DNA of 27,835 bases from Rhodoferax sp. UBA5149 (GTDB lineage: Bacteria > Pseudomonadota > Gammaproteobacteria > Burkholderiales > Burkholderiaceae_C), in contig NZ_DHXT01000097.1 in assembly GCF_002413825.1 (NCBI RefSeq), forward strand, positions 79,467-107,301. Reading direction: 5' to 3'. Each line of letters starts with the position of its first letter. The first letter of the stretch is position 1. Made by a program: the position numbers and the translations under genes. Shown here in pieces: positions 1-5,987 of this stretch. The notes beneath the pieces were generated by a model that ran no database searches, was not told the origin of the DNA, and was given only the letters and a program-made list of their open reading frames with translations.

Positions 1-1211
1 TCGGTCACTACCCGCTCACCGGCCGCCAACTCGCCCTGAACGCTGATCCAGTCGCCCTCGGTGGTACCCACGCGGACACGGCGAATGGTTACGCTGCTGT
101 CCTCCTTGACGACATAGACAAAGCTGCCCTGTGCGCCGCGTTGCACCGCGCTGGCCGGCACCACCAAGACATTGCTCAGGGCGTCCACCTGAAGCCGGAT
201 ATTGACGAACTGGTTGGGAAACAGCTCGTTGTCGCTATTGGGAAATTCCGCCTTGAGCTTGAGGGTGCCGGTCGGCAGGTCGATGCTGTTGTCGGTACTG
301 CTCACCCGGCCGACCGCGAGTTTGACCTTTTGCTCGCGGTCCCAGGCCTCGACCACCAGGGGTTGACCGGCCTTGAGCTTGCCGCTGATTTGACGCAGAT
401 TGGCCTCTGGCACGGCGAACACCACGGCAATCGGTTGCGTTTGCGTAATGCTGACCAGGCCGGTGCTGTCGCTGGCATGCACCACATTGCCCAGATCGAC
501 CTGTTTGAGACCCAGGCGACCGCTGATCGGCGCGCTGACTTTGGTGTAAGAGAGCTGCAGCTTGGCGTTGTCGACCTGGGCCTGATCGGTTTGTACCGTT
601 CCCACCAGCTGGCGCGCCAGGGCATCCTGGGTCTCCACTTGTTGCTTGGCAATGGAATCCTGGGCCAGCAGGTCTTTATAGCGCGCCAGGTCCAGTTGCG
701 CGTTGCGCAGCTGCGCCACATCGCGCGCCAGCTGACCCTGCGCTTGCGCCAGCGCAATCTCATAACTGCGCGGATCGATCTCGGCCAGCAAGGCGCCAGC
801 GCGCACGGGCTGGCCTTCTTTGAAATGGATGGCTTTGAGTTCGCCATCGACACGCGCGCGTACCGTCGCGGTGTTCAAGGCTGCAATATTGCCGATGGCC
901 GACAGAATCACCCGCATGTCCTGGCGTTTGGCCGCCATCACCGACACCGGCTGGGTGCGGTTGGTGCCACCAAAACGACGGCTACCGCCCGCCGCACTGG
1001 CAGACGGGTTCGAACCGGTTGACGGACCGGCGCCGACAGCGGTGGCTGAATCGCCCTCGGCGAGGCCAGACGAACGGTGTGTCCACCACCACGCCCCATA
1101 GCCGCCCGCGACCAGCACCAGCAACAGCAACAAAAGTAGATTTTTTGAAATGCCCGCCTGCCTGTGCCCACTGGATTGAGGTGGCAAACGGTTTTTCATA
1201 TTCTTTTTCAT
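1..1211 (-). CDS. mdtA: RND efflux periplasmic adaptor, MdtA/HlyD family (3' end outside window)
   Basis: This is the periplasmic adaptor (membrane fusion protein) of a tripartite RND multidrug pump; it links the inner-membrane transporter to an outer-membrane channel. The frame is open from ATG 1211 to the window edge, about 403 codons, so the stop is not seen. Residues 22-40 form a leucine-rich membrane anchor or uncleaved signal, followed by a Ser/Gly/Ala linker. Next come the barrel-lipoyl half-motif (VRARVDGELKAIHFKEGQPV), an alpha-helical hairpin rich in Ala, Gln and Leu, the second lipoyl half (SYTKVSAPISGRLGLKQVD) and a beta-barrel (FPNQFVNIRLQV). This order is that of MdtA. An in-frame ATG four codons downstream (1199) is an alternative start. 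The RND pump genes would be expected to the left, outside the window. The substrate cannot be told. Family assignment is firm; the mdtA symbol is less so. Confidence 0.9.
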   Translation of the reverse strand, partial: MKKNMKNRLPPQSSGHRQAGISKNLLLLLLLVLVAGGYGAWWWTHRSSGLAEGDSATAVGAGPSTGSNPSASAAGGSRRFGGTNRTQPVSVMAAKRQDMRVILSAIGNIAALNTATVRARVDGELKAIHFKEGQPVRAGALLAEIDPRSYEIALAQAQGQLARDVAQLRNAQLDLARYKDLLAQDSIAKQQVETQDALARQLVGTVQTDQAQVDNAKLQLSYTKVSAPISGRLGLKQVDLGNVVHASDSTGLVSITQTQPIAVVFAVPEANLRQISGKLKAGQPLVVEAWDREQKVKLAVGRVSSTDNSIDLPTGTLKLKAEFPNSDNELFPNQFVNIRLQVDALSNVLVVPASAVQRGAQGSFVYVVKEDSSVTIRRVRVGTTEGDWISVQGELAAGERVVT

Positions 1212-1414
1212 CGTGAATTCTGGTTAAAAGGGCGATCGGCAAAGCCGCATGACGATCACACCATGGTTTGCCCGCCCTGTGCAGTCGACCATATCATCCC
1301 GCTGCGTCCACGGGCATGCCGACAGACATTTTCAGGCGACATTCCACACGCCATGTTGCACGCCGGTAAAGCAGCGGTAAAGCGATGCGTCATGAAATAT
1401 CGGGGCAGTGCAAA
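1212..1414. other. Divergent intergenic region, mdtA-like / RIO kinase
   Basis: This 203-base gap separates two divergent genes and must hold both promoters. I found no convincing -35/-10 pair, operator or small gene. The only Shine-Dalgarno-like sequence is a GGGG about nine bases before the ATG at 1415. Confidence 0.4.
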
Positions 1415-2272
1415 ATGGCGGCCATGAAACCACCCAAGAGACTGCAATCCTTAATCGAAGAAGGCCTGATCGACACGGTCGTGCGCCAGCTCATGAGCGG
1501 CAAGGAGGCCATGGTCTACGTGGTGCGCTGCGGCGGCGAGACCTACTGCGCCAAGATTTACAAGGAGGCCGAGCAACGCAGTTTTCGCCAAGCGGTCGAC
1601 TACACCGAGAACCGCAAGGTCAAGAACACGCGCCAGGCGCGCGCGATGGCCAAGGGCACCCGCTTTGGCCGGGAAGCGCAGGAGGCGGCCTGGCAGAGCG
1701 CCGAGGTCGATGCGCTGTACCGCCTGGCCGGCGCTGGCGTGCGGGTGCCCAAGCCGCACAATTTTTTCGAGGGTGTCCTGTTGATGGAGCTGGTCACCGA
1801 TGAATTCGGCGACGCCGCGCCACGGCTGAACGATGTGGTGCTCACGCCAGCGCAGGCGCGTGCCCACCATGGGACGCTGCTGATCGAGGTGGTGCGCATG
1901 CTGTGCGCCGGCGTCGTGCACGGCGACTTGTCGGAGTTCAACATCCTGCTGGCGCAAGACGGCCCGGTGATTATCGATCTGCCGCAGGCGGTGGATGCGG
2001 CCGGCAACAACCACGCCAAGCGCATGCTGCTGCGCGATGTCGCCAATCTGCGCGCCTTCTTCGGCCAGTTCGCGCCCGAGCTGCTGCACACGAACTTTGG
2101 CCCGGAGATCTGGGATTTGTACCAGCGCGGCATGTTGCAGCCCGACGTGGCGCTCACCGGCCACTTCGAACACAAAAAAGAGGCGGTGGACGTGGGCGGC
2201 GTGATGCGCGAGATTGACGACGCACGCGCCGAGGAGTCAGCGCGCCGCCTGCGTCTGCAGACTGCCCGCTGA
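1415..2272 (+). CDS. RIO-family serine/threonine protein kinase
   Basis: This is a cytoplasmic protein kinase or ATPase of the RIO1-like bacterial type, about 285 residues. Visible motifs are a glycine-poor N-lobe segment (LMSGKEAMVYVV), the ATP-binding lysine in YCAKIYKEA, the catalytic loop VHGDLSEFNILL, and the metal-binding IIDLPQAVD in place of a DFG motif. The tail GGVMREIDDARAEE is typical of the proteobacterial proteins. The start is uncertain. ATG 1415 has a GGGG upstream, but homologues I recall begin MKxPKR, which matches ATG 1424. ATG 1385 would add ten unlikely residues and has no good ribosome site. The gene stands alone, divergent from the efflux adaptor and convergent with the phosphatase, so context gives no substrate. 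Family confidence is high; physiological role is unknown. Confidence 0.9.
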   Translation: MAAMKPPKRLQSLIEEGLIDTVVRQLMSGKEAMVYVVRCGGETYCAKIYKEAEQRSFRQAVDYTENRKVKNTRQARAMAKGTRFGREAQEAAWQSAEVDALYRLAGAGVRVPKPHNFFEGVLLMELVTDEFGDAAPRLNDVVLTPAQARAHHGTLLIEVVRMLCAGVVHGDLSEFNILLAQDGPVIIDLPQAVDAAGNNHAKRMLLRDVANLRAFFGQFAPELLHTNFGPEIWDLYQRGMLQPDVALTGHFEHKKEAVDVGGVMREIDDARAEESARRLRLQTAR

Positions 2273-2286
2273 CAAGGCAGCAGTCC

Positions 2287-2303
2287 CGGGGCTCTGTTCC
2301 CCG
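2287..2303. terminator. Weak hairpin between convergent genes
   Basis: A CGGGG / CCCCG inverted repeat with a 7-base loop lies between the stop of the RIO kinase and the stop of the phosphatase gene. The stem is only 5 bp and no T-run follows on either strand, so it is only a candidate transcription end point. Confidence 0.25.
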
Positions 2304-2306
2304 TCC

Positions 2307-2975
2307 TCAGGTATGGGTGATCCAGCTCGCATGGTCCGCATGGTCCAGATGCGGCAGCGTGTTGTAGGTCAGCAGCGTGTGGCGTTTCGGGTTGAAGGCG
2401 AACTCGGAGATGGCGCTGTTGCGGATGCGCATGTTGAGCTCGATCGTGGTCTCGGGCGTGGTGCCCAGCACATGGCCGATGGCGGTCGAGATTGGCCCGC
2501 CGCTGGAGACGATCAGCACATTGCCGTCGCAGTCTTTACGGATGTGGTCCAGCGCGCTGATCACGCCCTGCTGGAAGTCACGGTAGCTGGGCATGCCATG
2601 GGGGCTGACGACGCCGTTCATCCATTGCGTCAGGCCGTCGCGCAGCAGGCGAAAGTGGTGGCGATACAGTTCGGGCGTGTCCGGTTTTTGGAGTTTGCAG
2701 GGGTGAATGGCGGCAATCACGGCTTCGCTGTCGTATTCGTTCAGGCCCGGCCACGCCTGCGCCTCCAGGTCAAAGCCGCCGCCCTCGCGAATGCCGGCAT
2801 AGGTTTGTTGCTGGCGGCGCAAGGTGCCGGTCAGCACGGCATCAAAGGTCAGGCCTTTCTGGCGGAAATACTCGCCCAGCCGCACGCTTTGCTGCTGGCC
2901 CAGCGTGCTCAGTTGGTCGTAATTTTCGGCGCCAAACGAAGCCTGGCCATGGCGTACAAGATAGAGGGTTCCCAT
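2307..2975 (-). CDS. Histidine phosphatase superfamily protein (phosphoglycerate mutase-like)
   Basis: This 222-residue cytoplasmic protein has the histidine phosphatase fold. The N-terminus MGTLYLVRHGQAS carries the RHG motif with the phospho-accepting His9, the region around residues 78-82 (GLNEYD) holds the expected acidic residue, and LIVSSGGPIS (154-163) aligns with the second motif. In most family members that motif reads SHGG; here the His position is Ser158. Some proteobacterial relatives I recall also have SGG here, so this may be a subfamily trait. Catalytic competence and substrate are therefore uncertain. The start fits the family, though only a GGGG very close to the ATG could serve as ribosome site. 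The gene is transcribed towards the RIO kinase, and 123 bases separate it from phzF, so it may have its own promoter. Confidence 0.88.
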   Translation of the reverse strand: MGTLYLVRHGQASFGAENYDQLSTLGQQQSVRLGEYFRQKGLTFDAVLTGTLRRQQQTYAGIREGGGFDLEAQAWPGLNEYDSEAVIAAIHPCKLQKPDTPELYRHHFRLLRDGLTQWMNGVVSPHGMPSYRDFQQGVISALDHIRKDCDGNVLIVSSGGPISTAIGHVLGTTPETTIELNMRIRNSAISEFAFNPKRHTLLTYNTLPHLDHADHASWITHT

Positions 2976-3096
2976 GCCCCGAATCTAAGCCAAATGACGG
3001 CATAGTCCTTGTCACCCGAGCGACGAAGGCTATAAGTTTTGTAGCGCTTTGGCCCGTTGGCTGCGGACCGGGACCGCCACCACGCGGCCGACGACC

Positions 3097-3111
3097 GGTC
3101 AGAGACTGACC
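3097..3111. terminator. Short hairpin at the 3' end of the PhzF gene
   Basis: GGTCAG / CTGACC form a perfect 6-bp stem with a 3-base loop overlapping the phzF stop codon (3099-3101). There is no T-run after it on the minus strand, so intrinsic termination is uncertain. Confidence 0.3.
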
Positions 3112-4061
3112 TGACCGTCGATGCAGGTGACCGAGTCGCCGCCAACCCAGACCTGGCCGTTGTCATCCTGCTCAATATGCACACGTCCGGCGCGCCCCAG
3201 GCAGATGCCTTGCGCCGCCACATAGCTGCGGGGCGCCAGGCCGTCGGCGATCAGCCACTGCGCCAAACTGGCGTTGAAGCTGCCCGTCACCGGGTCTTCA
3301 TTGATGCCCGCCGACGCGGCAAAGGCCCGCACTTCGAGTTCAGTCGGCGCCCATGAGGCACTTGCGGCGTCCGCCGGGCGCGGCCCAAATGCACGCGCTT
3401 CACGGTTCGATCGTGCTATTAAAGTAGTAGCTGCCTGCGCAGCTTCCACGCTGGCTACACCCACTATTTGCCCCAAATTCTTGAGATCCAAATGGTGCGG
3501 GGACAGTTGCAAGACGGTTTCATGGCTGTCCAGCAGCAGGCCCAGCCAGACCGGGCCGTTGTCCAGCATCTGGGCGGCGATGATCTGCTGCGGCTTGAGT
3601 CCGAGCGCCGCCCCCACCTGGGCCAGCAGGGCCGGGCTGGGATTGCTGCGCTTGAGCGGCGGTGCGGCGAAAGCCAGGCGCGCGCCCTCGCGGCGAATCC
3701 GGACCAGGCCAAGAGCGCATTCCTGCACGATCTCCGTTTTTGCTTTTGGGCTGCCCCCCGCTTGCAGCCAGGCATGGCAGCTGCCCAGGGTCGGGTGGCC
3801 GGCGAAGGGCAGTTCACTGCCGGGGGTGAAGATGCGCACGCGGTAGTCGGCGCCATTGGCCGCGCCTGAGGCGCTGGGCGGCAGCAAGAACGTGGTCTCG
3901 GACAGATTGGTCCAGTGCGCGAAATGCTGCATTTCCTCGGTAGACAAGCCGGTGCCGTCCAGCACCACGGCCAGCGGGTTGCCCAGATAGGGCTCGGCGG
4001 TGAAGACGTCAACTTGCTTGAAAGGCCTGTCCTGAGCCGGTCGAAGGGGGTGGATGTTCAT
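3099..4061 (-). CDS. PhzF-family isomerase/epimerase-like protein
   Basis: This 320-residue protein belongs to the PhzF superfamily (diaminopimelate epimerase fold), cytoplasmic enzymes that mostly isomerise or epimerise small carboxylates without a cofactor. Visible motifs are FKQVDVFTAEPYLGNPLAVV, NLSETTF with the catalytic Glu55, ELPFAGHPTLG (83-93) and NEDPVTGSFNASLAQWL (254-270). The start overlaps the aminotransferase stop as ATGA, so the two are probably translationally coupled. Family members usually begin near the FKQVDVF segment. The extra first 13 residues include PLRPAQDRP, encoded by a dispersed-repeat-like sequence at 4024-4050. Residues about 199-217 are encoded by another repeat (3412-3470). 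Nothing indicates true phenazine synthesis, since no other phz gene is present. The substrate is unknown. Confidence 0.92.
   Translation of the reverse strand: MNIHPLRPAQDRPFKQVDVFTAEPYLGNPLAVVLDGTGLSTEEMQHFAHWTNLSETTFLLPPSASGAANGADYRVRIFTPGSELPFAGHPTLGSCHAWLQAGGSPKAKTEIVQECALGLVRIRREGARLAFAAPPLKRSNPSPALLAQVGAALGLKPQQIIAAQMLDNGPVWLGLLLDSHETVLQLSPHHLDLKNLGQIVGVASVEAAQAATTLIARSNREARAFGPRPADAASASWAPTELEVRAFAASAGINEDPVTGSFNASLAQWLIADGLAPRSYVAAQGICLGRAGRVHIEQDDNGQVWVGGDSVTCIDGQVSL
3412..3470 (+). repeat. Intragenic palindromic repeat, copy A
   Basis: This copy carries the element core GTAGCTGCCTGCG (3427-3439) and a GGCTAC segment (3453-3458). An imperfect stem, GCCtGCG at 3433-3439 against CGCtGGC at 3449-3455, surrounds a 9-base loop. 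It lies inside the PhzF frame (residues about 199-217), a part of the protein with no family motif. It resembles copies at 5571-5627 and 6201-6260, and from memory a short element dispersed through Comamonadaceae genomes. That resemblance has not been searched. Confidence 0.5.
4024..4050 (-). repeat. REP-like dispersed repeat encoding the PhzF N-terminus
   Basis: Read on the minus strand, this segment contains CTTCGACCGGCTCAGGACAG. It closely matches a short repeat (TTCGACxGGCTCAGGxC) that I recall as extremely abundant in many proteobacterial genomes, usually between genes. Here it is translated as PLRPAQDRP just after the start codon of the PhzF gene. No second copy lies in the window, so repeat status rests on recollection. 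Confidence 0.5.
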
Positions 4062-5296
4062 GCTGTGCAGACCTTTATGGCGTGATCGGGCAACTCGGCG
4101 GCATAGGCTTTGATGCCAGCGGCCAGCGCCGCCACGCCGCGGTGGATGTCGTCCACGCTGGGGGTGACAAAGGACAAGCGCAGGGTGCGCGGGTCACCGT
4201 GGTCGGCGTAAAACGGCGCGCCGGGGACGAAGGCCACGCCTTGCTCCACCGCAAACGGCAACAGGTCCACCGCGTTCATGCCCCGGGGCAGACGGGCCCA
4301 GAGGAACATGCCACCGGCGGGTGTGTTCCAGGTCAGCGTCGCGTCCGGCTCGCCTGCCGGCATCTCGCGCGCCAGGGCTTCAAGCATGGCGTCGCGTTGC
4401 GATTTGTAGAGTGCGCGGATGGTGGGCACGTGGCGCTCCAGAAAACCGTTTTTCATGACCTCGGCAATCAGGCGCTGGTTGAAGCCGGGGCTGTGCAGGT
4501 CGGCCGCCTGCTTGGCCTGCAGCAGTTTGGGGTAGACCGCTTTGGGCGCGACGACAAAGCCCAGGCGCAGACCCGGCGCCAGCACCTTGGAGAAGGAGCC
4601 GAGGTAGATGCAACCGTCCGGGTTGCGCGCGGTCAGGGGGGCGGGCGGGGCGCGGTCAAACCAGAGGTCGCCGTAGGGGTTGTCCTCGATCAGGGGCAGG
4701 CCGAGTCGGGCGGCCGCGGCGCTCAGGGCGGCGCGGCGCGCTTCGCTCATGGTGCGGCCGGTCGGGTTCTGGAAGTTGGGCAGGGCGTAGAGAAAGCGCG
4801 CCCCTTGCGCCTTGGCTTGCAGGTCGGCGATATCAATGCCTTCGTCATCGTTGCCGACGCTGACGACCTCGGGCTCCATCGGGGTGAAGGCCATAACAGC
4901 GCCCAGGTAAGTGGGGGACTCCACCAGAATTTTGCTGCCGGCGTCCACCAGCACCTTGGCCACCAGATCCAGCCCTTGCTGCGAGCCGGTGGTGATCAGG
5001 ACCTGGGCCGGATCGACGTTCCACGGCAGTCCGGCGGCGACCATGTCGCGCAGCGGCCCAAAGCCTTCGCTGGCCGCGTATTGCAGCGCGGCGTGTGCGT
5101 CATCGCGCAACACCTTGGCGCTGGCGGCGGCGAATTCGGCCACCGGAAAGGTCTTGGGCGAGGGCAGGCCGCCGGCAAAACTGATGATGCCGGGCCGCTC
5201 CGTGACCTTGAGGATCTCGCGGATCACCGAGGGGTTCATTTTGGCGGCGCGTTGGGCCAGCAGCCAGGGCGGGGTGGGCGTTGAGTTCGTGCTCAT
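4058..5296 (-). CDS. PLP-dependent aminotransferase, class I/II (2-aminoadipate transaminase-like)
   Basis: This 412-residue cytoplasmic fold-type I aminotransferase transfers an amino group between an amino acid and a 2-oxo acid using pyridoxal phosphate. Visible features are AGGLPSPKTFP (41-51), PNFQNPTG with the conserved Asn177, the cofactor-binding Asp/Tyr in IEDNPYGDLWF (203-213), the Schiff-base lysine K237 in SFSKVLAPGLRLGF, and the carboxylate-binding arginine in TLRLSF. This layout is that of the LysN / 2-aminoadipate and MocR-domain subgroup. The start overlaps the stop of the EamA remnant (ATGA) and its own stop overlaps phzF. Together with the divergent MocR regulator this suggests an amino-acid-related operon, but the substrate cannot be deduced. 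Confidence 0.93.
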   Translation of the reverse strand: MSTNSTPTPPWLLAQRAAKMNPSVIREILKVTERPGIISFAGGLPSPKTFPVAEFAAASAKVLRDDAHAALQYAASEGFGPLRDMVAAGLPWNVDPAQVLITTGSQQGLDLVAKVLVDAGSKILVESPTYLGAVMAFTPMEPEVVSVGNDDEGIDIADLQAKAQGARFLYALPNFQNPTGRTMSEARRAALSAAAARLGLPLIEDNPYGDLWFDRAPPAPLTARNPDGCIYLGSFSKVLAPGLRLGFVVAPKAVYPKLLQAKQAADLHSPGFNQRLIAEVMKNGFLERHVPTIRALYKSQRDAMLEALAREMPAGEPDATLTWNTPAGGMFLWARLPRGMNAVDLLPFAVEQGVAFVPGAPFYADHGDPRTLRLSFVTPSVDDIHRGVAALAAGIKAYAAELPDHAIKVCTA

Positions 5297-5751
5297 AAGG
5301 GTCTTCCTTCTTCTTTAAATGTTGATCTGGGCGTGCTGACCGACATTTTGCGGCCAACAAATACGACGGCCATGACGGCCAGTCCAAAACCGGCGGTGAC
5401 CGCGTCCAGCGATTCGCCCAGCAAGGGTATGGCAAATAGCATGGATAAGAAAGGCTGTATCAGTTGCATCTGGCTCACGCGCACGGTGCCCCCCAGCGCC
5501 AGCCCGCGGTACCAGGCAAAAAAGCCCAGCCACATGGAGCACACGGCGACGTAGGCCAGGGCCGCCCACGCTTCAGTTTTGATAGCTGTCTGCGGCCATT
5601 CCATCAGGGCTAGAGGCAGATTTAATGGCAAGGATGCGAGCAGTGCCCAGCAGATGACATAGTCGGGGCGCATGCGCTGCGACAGTTGCCCGCCGACCCC
5701 GAGGGTGCCGAGCCAAAGCCCTTGGCGGATGGCGTGGGGGTTCGATTTCAT
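5293..5751 (-). pseudogene. EamA/DMT-family transporter, C-terminal half only
   Basis: The frame gives 152 residues, but EamA transporters have about 280-300 residues and ten membrane helices in two repeated domains. What remains matches the second domain only: RLSQRM-like QLSQRMRPDYVICWALL, a LPLNLPLAL helix, MWLGFFAWYRGLALGG, and VSQMQLIQPFLSMLFAIPLLGE, the conserved proline/glutamate end of the domain. Roughly four hydrophobic segments are left. The first about 20 residues do not look like EamA and may derive from the neighbouring LysE-like stub. It still overlaps the aminotransferase start as ATGA, so it keeps an operon position. It could be a short expressed protein, but loss of the first domain makes a decayed gene more likely. 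A palindromic repeat lies at codons 43-61. Confidence 0.75.
5571..5627 (+). repeat. Intragenic palindromic repeat, copy B
   Basis: GATAGCTGTCTGCG at 5581-5594 followed by GGGCTAGAG at 5607-5615 and TTTAAT at 5621-5626 match the same layout as copy C. GCC / GGC arms flank ATTCCATCA. It sits in the EamA remnant at the turn between two hydrophobic stretches. Confidence 0.5.
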
Positions 5752-5800
5752 GGTGTTGGGCTCAAAAGTCAGAACGTGGACATCCAGGCCGCCGTGACGG

Positions 5801-5857
5801 TCAGTACGGCCCCACCATGGCGAGCACCAGCAAAGCCGTGAATTCAGCGGTCGTCAT
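5801..5857 (-). pseudogene. Probable stub of a LysE-family exporter
   Basis: Starting at ATG 5857, the first 13 residues are MTTAEFTALLVLA, which matches what I recall of the N-terminus of LysE/RhtB-family amino-acid exporters commonly divergent from MocR regulators. The match ends after about 39 bases, where the frame meets TGA at 5801-5803. In another frame at about 5755-5775 the sequence encodes FEPNT, reminiscent of the LysE FxPGPNT motif, and runs on into the EamA remnant. I read this as a decayed LysE gene fused by deletion to the EamA remnant. The fragment is short, so confidence is limited. Confidence 0.45.
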
Positions 5858-5895
5858 GGGAGTTGGCGGGTCTGTTCATGGGTTTGACTTTATAG

Positions 5896-5922
5896 TTGAA
5901 ACCAGCACACTGGCGGTACAAT
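5896..5922 (+). promoter_or_regulatory. Candidate sigma-70 promoter of the MocR gene
   Basis: TTGAAA at 5896-5901 and TACAAT at 5917-5922 are good -35 and -10 matches, though the 15-bp spacer is two bases short of ideal. They lie 66 bases before the mocR ATG. Confidence 0.4.
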
Positions 5923-5929
5923 TTTTGAG

Positions 5930-5946
5930 ACAGATTTCGAATCTGT
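5930..5946. promoter_or_regulatory. Inverted repeat, candidate MocR operator
   Basis: ACAGATT and AATCTGT are perfect 7-bp inverted arms around TCG. The site lies just downstream of the candidate -10 and 42 bases before the mocR start. That is where a self-repressing regulator would bind. Confidence 0.45.
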
Positions 5947-5987
5947 ATTGATTGCTTTGGCAGCACAGCCTGATGTGAAGGGAACCC

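Larger units (their letters stand above)
5858..5987. other. Divergent control region of the MocR locus
   Basis: This 130-base stretch is AT-richer than its surroundings and holds the candidate mocR promoter and inverted repeat listed separately. It would also have served the divergent exporter. Confidence 0.5.

Noticed and set aside
302..853. Minus-strand frame of 183 codons inside the efflux adaptor
   Set aside because: It is a shifted frame of the adaptor gene, rich in Arg, Trp and Ser; the true adaptor frame is open to the window edge.
3099..4061. PhzF gene as evidence of phenazine synthesis
   Set aside because: No other phz genes are present; isolated PhzF-family proteins are common and have other roles.
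4082..5284. Long plus-strand frame (400 codons) opposite the aminotransferase
   Set aside because: It is fully antisense to a gene with clear PLP motifs, and its product is a Gly/Gln/His/Arg-rich mixture with no family features, as expected from high-GC codon bias.
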